Shown in pieces: positions 51,359 through 61,081 of a stretch of DNA of 64,000 nucleotides (the stretch's first letter is position 1; the number at the start of each line of letters is the position of its first letter). The notes beneath the pieces were generated by a model, which saw only the letters and a program-made list of their open reading frames with translations, was not told where the DNA came from and did not search any database. Origin of the DNA: Bacillus xiapuensis (lineage in GTDB: Bacteria; Bacillota; Bacilli; Bacillales; Domibacillaceae); contig NZ_KZ454940.1 in the NCBI RefSeq assembly GCF_002797355.1, positions 248,001-312,000 of the forward strand, written 5' to 3'. The position numbers and the translations under genes are program-made.

Positions 51359-52704
51359 CCGTCAATCAGTCCCCTTTCCCGCCCTTGCTTATTCATCATT
51401 TCGATATGGGCGATTGCCCGCGTCATCGCTCTCGTCCGTCCAAAGTGAAAGAAGGTTACCTCGCCATGCGGAAAATCGGCGCTTCGGCCGGCGCGCCCGG
51501 CAATTTGTACGAGCGCGCTTTCTGTGAAAATATCCTCTTCTGCGCCGATGACGGCGACATCCGCATTGGGGAACGTAACCCCCCGCTCCAAAATGGTCGT
51601 GGTCAATAGCAGCACCAGCTCCTGCTGGCGCATGCGCATGATCTTTTGCTGACGGTCCGGATCTTCCGCATGGACGGAGGCAGTGCGGGGTTCCAGCCTT
51701 TGAATTAGCGGCAGCGCTTGCTGCATTTCATCAATATGAGGAAAAAACAGCAGGGCTTGCTTTTTCTGCGCCAGCCGAATCGCGAGCCAATCAGCCACTC
51801 TGGAGGGCAACTTGCCTTTTTGCAGGGCTTTTGGCCAGCGGCCGCACCATGCCATCTGCGGCACTGGTAGCGGATGACGGTGGAAACGGGCGGGAATTTT
51901 CACATGCTTTCTGCGCTCCGAACGGCATTCTTCCTGCCAGCGGCGCGTGGGTGTGGCGGTTAGGTAAATGAGGGAAGATCGGGGCTTGCGGGCTTTTTCC
52001 GCCGCGAATTGCAGCGGCTGATCGCAAGAATAAGGAAAGGCATCTACTTCATCTACTATCATGACATCGAACGCTTCCTGAAAACGGAACAGCTGATGGG
52101 TCGTGGAGACGGTGAGCGGACTGTATTTGTGACGATCGGGGCTGCCGCCGTACAATGCGGCAATATCCAATCCCGGAAACACGCGTTCAAGCCGCGGTGC
52201 CAGCTCCAAGACGACATCCGTTCTCGGCGCGGCAATGCAGACCCGCTCTTTTCTTTGCAGCGCTTCAGCTATCCCTTGAAACAGCACCTCAGTTTTGCCG
52301 GCTCCGCATACAGCCCAGACGAGCAGCTCGTCTTGCTGTGCCATCGCTTTCCTTACTGCCGCGGAAGCAGCTTGCTGCCCCTGTGATAGCTTTCCGTTCC
52401 AGCACAGCGTTCCATCGCCTTCCAGCTCCGGCTCAGGGCCCGCCCAGCGAACGATCTTGGAACATTCGGATACGCGCCCCATCATAAGACAATGGCGGCA
52501 ATATGCGCAGCAGCGCCCGCAGCGCGCGCACGGAAAAGAAGCAAAGAACTCCGGGTGTTGATTGCCGCACCGGAAGCAGCGGTACTTATCGTTTTCTTTG
52601 AATACACCTTGGTGAAATGTTAAAGGGAGGGAATCAAGAGGAAAGGGGATTTCTTCTTCGAGCAGGGATCGCCCCGAAAGAAAGAGGGCTTGAGGAGAAT
52701 TCAT
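51355..52704 (-). CDS. comFA: Competence helicase ComFA
   Basis: A 449-residue DEAD-box ATPase: N-terminal four-cysteine zinc finger (CFRCGNQHPEFFASFPCARCGRCCAYC), Walker A VWAVCGAGKTEVLFQ, Walker B VDEVDAFPYS, motif III LTATPT, and motif VI QIAGRAGRS. It pulls single-stranded DNA into the cell. The ATG at 52704 follows AAGGAG. Confidence 0.95.
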   Translation of the reverse strand: MNSPQALFLSGRSLLEEEIPFPLDSLPLTFHQGVFKENDKYRCFRCGNQHPEFFASFPCARCGRCCAYCRHCLMMGRVSECSKIVRWAGPEPELEGDGTLCWNGKLSQGQQAASAAVRKAMAQQDELLVWAVCGAGKTEVLFQGIAEALQRKERVCIAAPRTDVVLELAPRLERVFPGLDIAALYGGSPDRHKYSPLTVSTTHQLFRFQEAFDVMIVDEVDAFPYSCDQPLQFAAEKARKPRSSLIYLTATPTRRWQEECRSERRKHVKIPARFHRHPLPVPQMAWCGRWPKALQKGKLPSRVADWLAIRLAQKKQALLFFPHIDEMQQALPLIQRLEPRTASVHAEDPDRQQKIMRMRQQELVLLLTTTILERGVTFPNADVAVIGAEEDIFTESALVQIAGRAGRSADFPHGEVTFFHFGRTRAMTRAIAHIEMMNKQGRERGLIDG

Positions 52705-53069
52705 GTCATCCGCTCCTTATCATCGTTATAGGCCTTACACATCCTAGTTTAATACAAGCGCTTCGTCCTGTCATTGCATGGGAGAATCACGGGGCTCTAT
52801 ATTTTTCGACAAGAGAGGAGAGAGGGCCGGTGACTGGCCAAAAAACGAAAGAAGCCGCTTCCTTATCGGAGAACAGCCTCTTGTTGATCCCGCATGTAAG
52901 ATGCCGCAAGAATCCCCCTTCAAAAATGGAGCGGGAGAACTCGGCTCCAAAACGCCCCACTCATTCAGACCTTCATGACGCAGGGAAAAAGGCGCTGCAA
53001 CAGGACGCTGGGATGGAACTTCTTTACAGCAGCGGAAGCGGAAAAAACACTGGTTGAAGATGCACTTTA
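52705..53069. other. Intergenic stretch carrying repeat copy D
   Basis: 365 bases. The plus-strand frames across it are not gene-like, have no ribosome site and are made of the repeat. The ComFA promoter zone lies at its left end, and repeat copy D at 52865-53050. Confidence 0.6.
52865..53050 (+). repeat. Dispersed intergenic repeat, copy D
   Basis: Blocks in order: GATCCCGCATGTAAGATGCCG, CCCCCTTCAAAAATGGAGCG, ACCTTCATGACGCAGGG, AAGGCGCTGCAAC, CTTCTTTACAGCAGCGG. The first blocks match copies B and C at most positions. Confidence 0.62.
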
Positions 53070-53915
53070 TCAAGGCTTCTTCATCCAGCCCATGCCGATC
53101 GCTCCTTCGCCCAGATGAGTGCCGATGACCGGACCGAAATAGCCCAGGCTGAATTCAGCCTGCGGAAAACGCTGCTGCAATTCCTCCTTCCACTGCTGAA
53201 CATGGGCCTCGCGGTTGGCATGAATGATCACGACAGAAAGCGGATCACCTTTTTGATAATCTTCTTCGAAAAGCTCAACAATGCGCTTTAACGCTTTTTT
53301 ACTCGTACGGATTTTTTCAAAAGGCACGATCTTCTTATCAGCAAAATGAAGCAGCGGCTTCACCTGCAACAGCCCGCCGATGAGTGCCTGAGCCCCGTTT
53401 AAGCGGCCGCCCCTCTTCAAGTGTTGTAGGTCGTCCACCATAAAGTAAGCTCTAGTGGAGGCCTTCATCATTTCCAGCTCAGCGATGATTTCTTCCGGAT
53501 CCCGCCCTTGCTGCGCAAGCTCAGCGGCTCTCAAGGCATAAAATCCTTGAGGGCCGCAGCTGATTTCCGAGTCGAACGAATACACCCGTAAGCCTTCTAC
53601 CATCTCACCTGCCTGAATGGAGGTCTGATAGGTTCCGCTGATGCCGCTGGAAAGATAAATGCCAACCACCGCATCATATTCCTTCGCCAGCTGTTCATAC
53701 AGCTGAACAAAATGACCGATCGGCGGCTGCGACGTAGTCGGAAGCTTTTCTCCGGCGCGCACTTCCTCATAAAACTCGCCAGCGGTCAGATCCACCTCTT
53801 CCCGATATGTCTCTTCTCCTACAATCACACTTAATGGGATCATATGTATATGGAACTGATCGCGCAATTTCTTCGGAAGATAAGCCGTACTATCCGTTAT
53901 AATGGCCGTTTTCAT
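53070..53915 (-). CDS. DegV family fatty-acid-binding protein
   Basis: A 281-residue DegV-fold protein (MKTAIITDSTAYLPKKL, TTSQPPIGHFVQLYEQL, IYLSSGISGTYQTS, DSEISCGPQGFYALRAAELAQ, DLQHLKRGGRLNGAQALIGGLLQVKPLLHF). DegV/FakB proteins bind fatty acids, and FakB forms present them to FakA kinase. In B. subtilis degV lies next to degU, as here within 1.5 kb. Which ligand it binds is not visible. Confidence 0.92.
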   Translation of the reverse strand: MKTAIITDSTAYLPKKLRDQFHIHMIPLSVIVGEETYREEVDLTAGEFYEEVRAGEKLPTTSQPPIGHFVQLYEQLAKEYDAVVGIYLSSGISGTYQTSIQAGEMVEGLRVYSFDSEISCGPQGFYALRAAELAQQGRDPEEIIAELEMMKASTRAYFMVDDLQHLKRGGRLNGAQALIGGLLQVKPLLHFADKKIVPFEKIRTSKKALKRIVELFEEDYQKGDPLSVVIIHANREAHVQQWKEELQQRFPQAEFSLGYFGPVIGTHLGEGAIGMGWMKKP

Positions 53916-54148
53916 AAAGATACCTGCCTTGTTTATATATTTAACTGAATGCTAATGTTCTTTTTATTTTATAAGAAATCCGGCGCTTTTGCATCATTTT
54001 CATAGAAAAAAAGAAAAGTCACCGTGTGCACGATAAATCACTAAAAGCTGAGAAAGATCTTTAAGCATCAGGACATGGCGCCCATTAGAAAAAGAGGCCA
54101 GAAAACCAATTAAAACCGGCTTCCTGACCCCCTTTTTCAGGATCGGAC

Positions 54149-54634
54149 TTACCTTTTAATTAATGCTGCTGTCAAGGTGACCGGACCGTTTAAATATACT
54201 TCGTCGCCGTCTGGCCTTACTGTGACCGTGTATGTGACGTTGCGGTCATTTTCAGCGATTTCATCCACGTGAGCAAGAGGAGCGACGATTTGGTCGCCAT
54301 CATTTTCTCCGTCGATATCGATCCGGGCTAAATAAATTTCCTGGCCTGGAATGATGACAGGCGGTGTTCCCTTGTAAACTCTCATTTCAATTTCCCGCGG
54401 GTCGTTATCATCGTTATCTAAGCCAAATACCCCATTAAGCCACACAAGATCGCCGGCTTTCACTTGCTCTACAGTGACGGATGCTACGGTTGTTTCAGTG
54501 TTTACTGGCAATTCAAAGCGGTTGTCAACAGAAACGTTAGGTGTTAAAGTGTAAAACTCAAAATCTGCGAAACTTGCTCTTCTTTTGTGATCCTCTTTAT
54601 CTTTATGATGCTTGTGGCAGTAGTTGTTCCCCAT
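54149..54634 (-). CDS. Hypothetical beta-rich protein, possibly spore-surface
   Basis: A 161-residue protein with a His/Lys-rich head (MGNNYCHKHHKDKEDHKRRASFADFEFY) and a body rich in Val, Thr, Asp and Tyr, predicted beta strands (ELPVNTETTVASVTVEQVKAGDLVWLNGVFG). It resembles small exosporium/coat-type beta proteins in composition, but I do not recognise the family and saw no signal peptide. A GGAGGTGAG site precedes the ATG. Function unknown. Confidence 0.62.
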   Translation of the reverse strand: MGNNYCHKHHKDKEDHKRRASFADFEFYTLTPNVSVDNRFELPVNTETTVASVTVEQVKAGDLVWLNGVFGLDNDDNDPREIEMRVYKGTPPVIIPGQEIYLARIDIDGENDGDQIVAPLAHVDEIAENDRNVTYTVTVRPDGDEVYLNGPVTLTAALIKR

Positions 54635-54742
54635 TTATCTCACCTCCTTACACTTCTATTAAATGAAGGTGGGACGCATTTGGCAGGGGATACTAGTTTA
54701 CTAGGTGCAAAATGTTTGATTGTCCATTCCTAAAGAGGAGAT

Positions 54743-54780
54743 AAAAAAAGAAACAACCGCCCTAGCGGGAGCAGTTGCTG
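54743..54780 (-). terminator. Terminator of the lipoprotein gene
   Basis: CAACTGCTCCC and GGGCGGTTG pair with a bulge around GCTA, followed on the minus strand by TTTCTTTTTTT. Confidence 0.7.
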
Positions 54781-54787
54781 ACAGCTC

Positions 54788-55315
54788 TTATTGCATGGCG
54801 GATAGCGCTGTTTGCTTCCACCCATCCTTTTCTTTCTTAAATTGCATGATTTGCCGCGACTGATTCTCGACTGCCCGTCCAGACGATGCATCCTTCGTTG
54901 TGGATTTCATCACGATAAAGAAATGGGCCTCTTTTGCTTTGTCGTCATATTTAATAATTTTCGTCTGCTGCGGCTCCATCTTCATATCAAAAGCCTCAAA
55001 CCGCTTCTTCACAAACTGCCGCTCTTCCTCGAGATCCCTAGTCTGTGGGGAAATGGTGTTCATATAAGCCTCCAAATCCTTCGCGTTAAATGCCGCCACA
55101 TGCTTTTGAAATGCGGCCATTAATTCCTTCTTCACTTCAGGCGGAAGATTTGCCGCTTCTTCAATCGGCTTTCTCACCGTTTGCTTTGCCGCGCTCTCCT
55201 TCGTCTCCTTAGACTCCTCAGACAGCTTAGTCTCTTTCTGCTGGTCTGCATTGTCTCCGCAGCCGGTAAGCAAAAGGCCGGCCAGCAAAGCGAACCTGAG
55301 CTTATGCGTCTTCAT
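54788..55315 (-). CDS. Lipoprotein with NTF2-like domain
   Basis: A 175-residue lipoprotein, MKTHKLRFALLAGLLLTGCGDN with acylated Cys near residue 19, then a charged linker and an NTF2/SnoaL-like domain (AFQKHVAAFNAKDLEAYMNTISPQTRDLEEERQFVKKRFEAFDMKM...). The start at 55315 follows AAAGGACG; the frame extends 19 codons further without support. Function unknown; such proteins often carry small ligands or act in the cell envelope. Confidence 0.78.
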   Translation of the reverse strand: MKTHKLRFALLAGLLLTGCGDNADQQKETKLSEESKETKESAAKQTVRKPIEEAANLPPEVKKELMAAFQKHVAAFNAKDLEAYMNTISPQTRDLEEERQFVKKRFEAFDMKMEPQQTKIIKYDDKAKEAHFFIVMKSTTKDASSGRAVENQSRQIMQFKKEKDGWKQTALSAMQ

Positions 55316-55410
55316 CTGTTTCCACGTCCTTTCTGTATCCTTATTGTATGCTAAACAGAATTCGTTTCTCAACTGCCCTACGCCGAAGCAGCTGAAGCGT
55401 TTCCATCATT

Positions 55411-55443
55411 AAAAAAGGAGACCGTCTGAAAGAGACGGCCTCC
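55411..55443 (-). terminator. Terminator of degSU
   Basis: GGAGGCCGTCTCT and AGACGGTCTCC pair around a short loop, followed on the minus strand by six T residues. Confidence 0.9.
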
Positions 55444-55480
55444 AATAGGAAACGCATTGCCTATTCGGCAGATACCCCGG

Positions 55481-56161
55481 CTACCGAACCTCTACCCAGC
55501 CCTTCTTAATGGCGGTGACGACGGCTTGAGTGCGGTCATTCACGTTCATTTTTTGCAGGATGTTGCTGACGTGGTTCTTTACCGTTTTTTCACTGATATA
55601 CAGCGCTTCGCCGATGCCTCTGTTGCTTTTGCCATCCGCAAGCAGCTGAAGCACCTCGCATTCGCGGCGCGTCAGCAAGTGAAGCGGGCGGCGCACCTCC
55701 GTTTGCTGGAACCCTTTGCCGCTGCCCTCATCATTGGCTAAACGGCGATAATCTTCAATCAAGTTATGCGTCACGCGGGGATGCAAGTAGGAACCGCCGG
55801 CAGAGACGACATTTACTGCTTCAATCAAAGCATCGGCATCCATTTCTTTCAGCAAATAGCCCATTGCTCCAGACTTGAGCGCATGCGTAACATAATTCTC
55901 ATCATCATGAATGCTTAAAATGATCACCTTCGTATCAGGGAATCGGTCAACGAGCCCGCGGGTGGCCTCCACTCCGTTTACTTCAGGCATATTGATATCC
56001 ATTAGGACGACATCCGGACGGTGTTTTTCAATCAGTTGAACCGCTTCGCTGCCGTCGTCTCCTTCCGCTACTACTTCGAAGGAATCTTCAAACTCTAAAA
56101 TTCGCTTGACCCCTTCCCGAAATAATTGATGATCGTCTATTATGACAATTTTCGTAGACAT
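55481..56161 (-). CDS. degU: Response regulator DegU
   Basis: A 226-residue NarL-type regulator: receiver domain with Asp55 in [13 protein letters not shown], conserved acidic pair IIDDHQ, and C-terminal HTH ([43 protein letters not shown]). It governs exoenzymes, competence, motility and biofilm in Bacillus. It lies 13 bases after degS, sharing its promoter. Confidence 0.97.
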   Translation of the reverse strand: MSTKIVIIDDHQLFREGVKRILEFEDSFEVVAEGDDGSEAVQLIEKHRPDVVLMDINMPEVNGVEATRGLVDRFPDTKVIILSIHDDENYVTHALKSGAMGYLLKEMDADALIEAVNVVSAGGSYLHPRVTHNLIEDYRRLANDEGSGKGFQQTEVRRPLHLLTRRECEVLQLLADGKSNRGIGEALYISEKTVKNHVSNILQKMNVNDRTQAVVTAIKKGWVEVR

Positions 56162-56174
56162 TCGTTCTCCTCCC

Positions 56175-57341
56175 TTAGTTCAACGTCTTCTCTATAATGG
56201 GAACGGTAATCATGACTAAAGTTCCGTCGCCCGGTTTGGAGTGAATGGACATATCTCCCTCCAGCAGCTCCAGCCGCTCCTTCATGCCCATGATTCCAAA
56301 TGATCCCGTTTTCTTCTCTTTCACATTAAATCCTTTGCCGTTGTCCTTAATGACAGCCAGCACATTATGTTTATTGATTTCAAGTTTCACTGTAATAGCC
56401 GTAGCTTCCGCATGCTTCAATGCGTTTTGTACTGATTCCTGTATGAGCCGGAATAAAGCCACTTCCAATTTAGAAGAAAGCCGCTTTTCTTCCCCTATAT
56501 TTGCAAAGGTAATCTTCGTCGATTTATTCAAGGATTGTACATATTCCTCCACCGTTGCCAAATACTTCTTCAGCGTAGGAACCAACCCGAGATCATCTAA
56601 GGCCATTGGGCGCAGGTCATAAATAATCCGCCGCACTTCATACAAAGCCGAACGAACCATTTCCTTCAAACTGCGGATCTCTTCAAACGCATCCTCCACT
56701 TGCCGCTCTTTGTACAGCTTCTCAATTAAATCAGAGCGGAGAAGGACATTCGCCATCATTTGCGCAGGTCCGTCATGGATTTCCCGCGACAGGCGTTTTC
56801 GTTCCTCTTCCTGAGCTTCCATAATCTGAAGGCCGAACTCCTGCTTCATACGCGCATCCTCTAGAACTTCACCAATCTGCTTGATATCTTGGCTCAAATA
56901 ATTCAGCACAACGGACACCTGAGAAGCGAGATGCTCCGCCCGGTCGATCGTCATTTCCACCGATTTCAGGCGCCGCTCCAGGTCATTCCTCTTCTCTAAC
57001 AGCCGCTTTTCATTTTGTCTCGATACAAGCAATTTCACCGTTAACTCATGAGCCTTCTCGTAAGCTTCACGCACCGCTTCTTCAGAATATGTATGAAAAT
57101 GTTTGCTCACTTCCGATAAGCGCTTCCTTGCCAGCTTCACGCTGACTTCCAAACCATCCTGTTCAGTAATGATCTGATGTACTTGATGGCGGATCGAGTT
57201 GAGCTCGGCAAGCAGCGTTTCATACTCACTTCGGCTTTGTTCCGCAATCGCAAAGATTTCACCCTTACTTTGATCAACGGTCACTATCATCTTTTCTAAA
57301 ATGGTATCTAAAAGTGAGATGTTCGCATTTTTAATCGCCAT
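56175..57341 (-). CDS. degS: Sensor histidine kinase DegS
   Basis: A 388-residue cytoplasmic kinase without membrane segments: a long N-terminal sensing coiled coil (about 1-175), HisKA_3 motif [21 protein letters not shown] with His near 189, and a HATPase domain ([50 protein letters not shown]). It phosphorylates DegU. Confidence 0.97.
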   Translation of the reverse strand: MAIKNANISLLDTILEKMIVTVDQSKGEIFAIAEQSRSEYETLLAELNSIRHQVHQIITEQDGLEVSVKLARKRLSEVSKHFHTYSEEAVREAYEKAHELTVKLLVSRQNEKRLLEKRNDLERRLKSVEMTIDRAEHLASQVSVVLNYLSQDIKQIGEVLEDARMKQEFGLQIMEAQEEERKRLSREIHDGPAQMMANVLLRSDLIEKLYKERQVEDAFEEIRSLKEMVRSALYEVRRIIYDLRPMALDDLGLVPTLKKYLATVEEYVQSLNKSTKITFANIGEEKRLSSKLEVALFRLIQESVQNALKHAEATAITVKLEINKHNVLAVIKDNGKGFNVKEKKTGSFGIMGMKERLELLEGDMSIHSKPGDGTLVMITVPIIEKTLN

Positions 57342-57782
57342 TAGGTAATCCCTTTCTCGACAATCCTATTTTACCTGCATCCGCCCTATTTCACTAGGAA
57401 AGCCGCATCATTGATTCATTTTTCCCCTAAAAGACTTAGGAAAACAAAAGCGAAACAGGCAAATTTAGGCCTAAAGTATTTACTGCCATGCATCTCCTTG
57501 GCGGATCTTCCAATCATCTCGATTCATTTTTGTATGTATTCACAAAACAAAATCACAGAAAATCTGCCCAGTCTGACCTTTACATTATACCATGACAGCT
57601 TTTCCAATAAATTAAAGTTTATTTACTATTGTATTAAAAGTATTTCTTTTTTTCCTTATTTAAAAACCAATGACTTTTTTCTTTTTCATTTTTTATATAT
57701 TATAAGAACTGCCTTTACCCGTTTATCTGCTCAATGAAACTTCGAAACACAAATTCAGAACTAGTTATTGGAGGAAGCTGCC
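57342..57782. other. Divergent intergenic region between degS and yvyE
   Basis: 441 bases, AT-rich, with likely divergent promoters for degSU and yvyE. A plus-strand open frame inside it has no ribosome site and no protein-like composition. I see no other element. Confidence 0.5.
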
Positions 57783-58421
57783 TTGTTATCCCAATATTAT
57801 ACCGTTAAAGGCTATGGAGAAAATGAAATAGTTATTCAAAAGTCACGATTTATTGCCTATATCAGCCGAGCCGAGACCGAGGAAGAGGCTCAGCAATTTA
57901 TCGCCGATATAAAGAAAAAGCATTGGAACGCCACCCATAACTGCTCCGCTTATATGGTCGGCGAAAGGAACCAGATTCAAAAAGCAAACGATGATGGAGA
58001 ACCGAGCGGCACAGCCGGAATCCCAATGCTTGAGGTGCTGAAAAAACGCAACCTGAAAGATACCGTCGTCGTGGTCACCCGCTACTTCGGCGGCATCAAG
58101 CTTGGCGCTGGCGGCTTGATCCGCGCTTACGGGAGAGCGACCTCAGAAGGGCTGAATGCTGTCGGCATCGTAGAACGCAAGCTGATGCAAATCATGAAAA
58201 CAAAGATTGACTACAGCTGGCTTGGAAAAATTGAAAATGAAATTCGTTCATCGGTTTACACATTGAAGGATATCCATTATGCAGATGTTGTCGAAGTGGA
58301 AACCTTTGTCGAAGAAAGCCAGAAAGCGGCTTTTGAGCAGTGGATGATCGAGCTGACGAATGGCCAAGCCATCATCCGGGAGGGGGATGTTCTCTATCAG
58401 GAGCGGCTCGTTCAAAAGTAA
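57783..58421 (+). CDS. yvyE: YigZ/YvyE (IMPACT) family protein
   Basis: A 212-residue protein with the UPF0029/IMPACT pattern: VIQKSRFIAYISRAETEEEAQQFI, HNCSAYMVGERNQIQKANDDGEPSGTAGIPMLEVLKKRNLKDTVVVVTRYFGGIKLGAGGLIRAYGRA. The start is TTG at 57783 with GGAGG 8 bases upstream; a TTG at 57768 lies before the site. Position between degS and tagU is as in B. subtilis. Linked in E. coli to ribosome-related housekeeping. Confidence 0.93.
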   Translation: MLSQYYTVKGYGENEIVIQKSRFIAYISRAETEEEAQQFIADIKKKHWNATHNCSAYMVGERNQIQKANDDGEPSGTAGIPMLEVLKKRNLKDTVVVVTRYFGGIKLGAGGLIRAYGRATSEGLNAVGIVERKLMQIMKTKIDYSWLGKIENEIRSSVYTLKDIHYADVVEVETFVEESQKAAFEQWMIELTNGQAIIREGDVLYQERLVQK

Positions 58422-58498
58422 TCGGACCTAAGCAAAAGAAGTCCGTTCTATGAAAAAAAAATTTACTGCTGAATCATTTCGTAGTAAAATGAGGCTTA

Positions 58499-58527
58499 GC
58501 TTATTTTGTAGTAAAATGAGCTTTTTT
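58499..58527 (+). terminator. Terminator of yvyE
   Basis: AGCTTATTTT pairs with AAAATGAGCT around GTAGT, followed by a T run. A related imperfect copy (TCGTAGTAAAATGAG) lies 20 bases upstream, so TAGTAAAATGAG is present twice. Confidence 0.65.
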
Positions 58528-58580
58528 GTTGATTAGAATACAGGACACGGAAACACTAATTATTGAAGGAGCTAAGTGAC

Positions 58581-59561
58581 ATGCCATCTGATAGACAGCG
58601 TATGCAAAAGCGCAAAAGGCATAAACGGAGACGACGCCTGATGCTGTTTTTTATTACGCCCCTGTTGTTTTTAACGTTTACGGCCGCTGGTTACGGTGCC
58701 TTTTTGTATAAAAAGGCGGAATCCATCTTTACTAACTCATATGCAGATGACGGAAGAAGCAAATCCGCCCTTCGAAATGCGAAAGTCCACCCGCTCAAGG
58801 ATAATATTTCGATTCTCTTTATCGGGATTGACGAAAGTGAACAGCGTGATTTCGGAGACCAAACGCGTTCAGACGCCCTCATGCTGGCTACGTTAAACGC
58901 CAAGGATAAATCCATCAAACTGCTGAGCATTCCCCGTGATTCTTACGTGTATGTTCCAGAGGTAGAATATAAAACAAAAATTAACCATGCGCATGCTTAC
59001 GGAGGGGCAAAGGCCACCATTGAAACAGTCGAAGAGCTGCTGGAAGTCCCTGTCGATTATTATGTGCGCATGAACTTCTACGCCTTTATGGATGTCGTCG
59101 ATGCACTCGGCGGCGTGACATATGACGTGCCTTACGAATTGTATGAAAAGAATTCCAAGGATGCTCACAATGCCATTCACCTTAAGCCGGGCAAACAAAC
59201 GTTAAGTGGCGAAGAAGCGCTTGCTCTCGCCCGCACGCGCAAGCTAGACAGCGATATCGAACGCGGCAAGCGTCAGCAGGAGCTGTTGAAAGCCGTCACC
59301 AGAAAAGCAATTTCCGTGAATTCGATTTCAAAATATGATGAAATTCTTGAAGCGGTCGGCTCCAATATGAAAACCAATATGACATTTGGTGAAATGAAGG
59401 CCCTGATCAAATACGGAAACTCTGGCAAACTCAAATTCGAAACTCTGACTCTGGCAGGCCAAGACGGCAGAATGGAGAACGGAGCGTATATTTATGAACT
59501 GGATGAAGTAGAGCTGGAGGTCATTAAGCGCAAGCTGTCCCGGCATCTGGATCTGCCTTAA
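58581..59561 (+). CDS. tagU: LCP family wall polymer ligase TagU (LytR)
   Basis: A 326-residue membrane-anchored LytR-CpsA-Psr phosphotransferase. Membrane helix at about 20-45 after a very basic head (RKRHKRRRR); LCP domain with NISILFIGIDESEQRDFGDQTRSDALML, IPRDSYVYVPEVEYKTKINHAHAYGG, ALGGVTYDVPYEL and ARTRKLDSDIERGKRQQELL. It attaches wall teichoic acid to peptidoglycan. The start at 58581 has AAGGAG 9 bases upstream; an earlier TTG at 58563 overlaps it. tagO lies opposite, consistent with the role. Confidence 0.94.
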   Translation: MPSDRQRMQKRKRHKRRRRLMLFFITPLLFLTFTAAGYGAFLYKKAESIFTNSYADDGRSKSALRNAKVHPLKDNISILFIGIDESEQRDFGDQTRSDALMLATLNAKDKSIKLLSIPRDSYVYVPEVEYKTKINHAHAYGGAKATIETVEELLEVPVDYYVRMNFYAFMDVVDALGGVTYDVPYELYEKNSKDAHNAIHLKPGKQTLSGEEALALARTRKLDSDIERGKRQQELLKAVTRKAISVNSISKYDEILEAVGSNMKTNMTFGEMKALIKYGNSGKLKFETLTLAGQDGRMENGAYIYELDEVELEVIKRKLSRHLDLP

Positions 59562-59585
59562 AAAGTCCCGCTTGTTATCCTCATT

Positions 59586-59626
59586 TAAAAAGTCCGCATC
59601 CTCAGCTGAGGATGCGGACTTTTTTG
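59586..59626. terminator. Bidirectional terminator between tagU and tagO
   Basis: AAAAAGTCCGCATCCTCAG pairs perfectly with CTGAGGATGCGGACTTTTTT, with nearly no loop, serving both converging genes. Confidence 0.93.
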
Positions 59627-59676
59627 ATAGAAGAAGCAGCTCCCTTACCTTGAGGAACTGGCTCGTTACATATTGA

Positions 59677-60726
59677 TTAATTTTTTTTGGCGCGAACTCT
59701 CATGAATTTGATAAGCGGCTTATAGTTAGAGCTAACAAGCCCGACGCTCTCCACAAATAATTCGATGGCAATAACAAGCACGCCAATTAAGATAATGGCT
59801 CCCCAAAGTGTCGCTTTCGTAAAAATAACGGCTGCTAGCCCAAACATTGAGGCAATTGCGTAAATAATCAGCACGGTCTGTTTATGAGTGAATCCCAAGC
59901 GCAGCAGACAATGGTGAAGATGGGACTTATCCGGAGCTGAAAGCGGCTGCTTGTTTACCTTTCTGCGAACGATTGCAAAGAACGTATCCGTAATCGGCAC
60001 CCCTAGAATAATAATCGGAATGATTAGTGAAACGACCGTAATGTTTTTAAATCCAAGCAATGCAAGAACCGAGATAATATATCCGAGAAACAAAGCGCCG
60101 GTATCGCCCATAAAGATCTTGGCCGGGTGGAAGTTATAACGCAAAAAGCCAAGTGTGCTTCCTAATACAATCAGCGCTACGCTCATCACGTACACGTCGC
60201 CTTTCATAAAGGCCACCAGGCTGATCGTCAGCAAGGCGATCGAAGAAACTCCAGCGGCTAATCCATCGAGGCCGTCAATTAAATTAATGGCATTGGTGAT
60301 GCCCACAATCCATAGAATGGTTAAAGGAATGCTGAGATAACCAAACTCCATCTGACCGCCGAACGGCAAATTGATAAATTCCACTTGCACTCCGCCATAG
60401 ACCACAACGATGAGCGCAGCCAGCACTTGTCCGGCCAGCTTGACTTTCGCTGATAGCTCAAAGCGGTCATCCAACACGCCCGTCAGGATAATGATGATGC
60501 TCCCCACGATAATCGCTGCGTTAAATTCCGCATAGGGCTGGAGAATAAGCATGCCGATGATAAAGCTGAAAAAAATCGCTAATCCACCCATGCGCGGCAT
60601 AATTTTCTGGTGTACTTTACGATAATTCGGTTTATCCACTGCTCCTACAGCAATCGCCAGTTTTTTCACAAGCGGCGTGATCAAAAGCGATGCTATTAAA
60701 CAGATCACAAAGGCAAGGGCAACCAT
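59677..60726 (-). CDS. tagO: Undecaprenyl-phosphate GlcNAc-1-phosphate transferase TagO
   Basis: A 349-residue polytopic enzyme (10-11 helices) that starts wall teichoic acid synthesis by putting GlcNAc-1-P on the lipid carrier. Motifs: GAVDKPNYRKVHQKIMPRMGG, GVLDDRFELSAKVKLAGQ, NLIDGLDGLAAG, FLRYNFHPAKIFMGDTGALFLGY and SHLHHCLLRLGFTHKQ. An AGGAGG site precedes the GTG/ATG at 60726. Confidence 0.95.
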   Translation of the reverse strand: MVALAFVICLIASLLITPLVKKLAIAVGAVDKPNYRKVHQKIMPRMGGLAIFFSFIIGMLILQPYAEFNAAIIVGSIIIILTGVLDDRFELSAKVKLAGQVLAALIVVVYGGVQVEFINLPFGGQMEFGYLSIPLTILWIVGITNAINLIDGLDGLAAGVSSIALLTISLVAFMKGDVYVMSVALIVLGSTLGFLRYNFHPAKIFMGDTGALFLGYIISVLALLGFKNITVVSLIIPIIILGVPITDTFFAIVRRKVNKQPLSAPDKSHLHHCLLRLGFTHKQTVLIIYAIASMFGLAAVIFTKATLWGAIILIGVLVIAIELFVESVGLVSSNYKPLIKFMRVRAKKN

Positions 60727-61081
60727 GTAGTACCTCCTTAAAAATGTACGAGACGATTAATTTATTAGCTTATACCATTGATTTCATATTTATTATGCAG
60801 AGCTGAAAGAGAATTTTGCATATTGCCTTCCACTACATATTCTCTCACAAACCGCTTCAATTTCAATATTATAAAGGCAAATTCTTTTTAGTTCCATACA
60901 AAATAGTTAAAAAGACGGTTATTTTTCTTTTTCCTGACTAGGAAAAGTTAAACCTTTCCTCCCTCTTGTTTATTTTTACATAAGGATGGATAGGATAGTC
61001 AATTTGTGCTTCTTTTGGTAAGATAAAATAATGATTCACATTATTTCATAAGTCATTATCTCCAAGGGAGCGTTCACATAT
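60727..61081. other. Divergent intergenic region between tagO and secA2
   Basis: 355 bases, AT-rich; likely divergent promoters, with GATAAAATAAT near 61021-61031 upstream of secA2. No gene or repeat seen. Confidence 0.5.

Noticed and set aside
52617-53057. A 146-residue plus-strand frame between comFA and degV
   Set aside because: It starts antisense inside comFA and runs through repeat copy D; low-complexity composition and no ribosome site.
57411-57737. A 108-residue plus-strand frame between degS and yvyE
   Set aside because: No ribosome site, AT-driven composition, no family resemblance; taken as promoter region.
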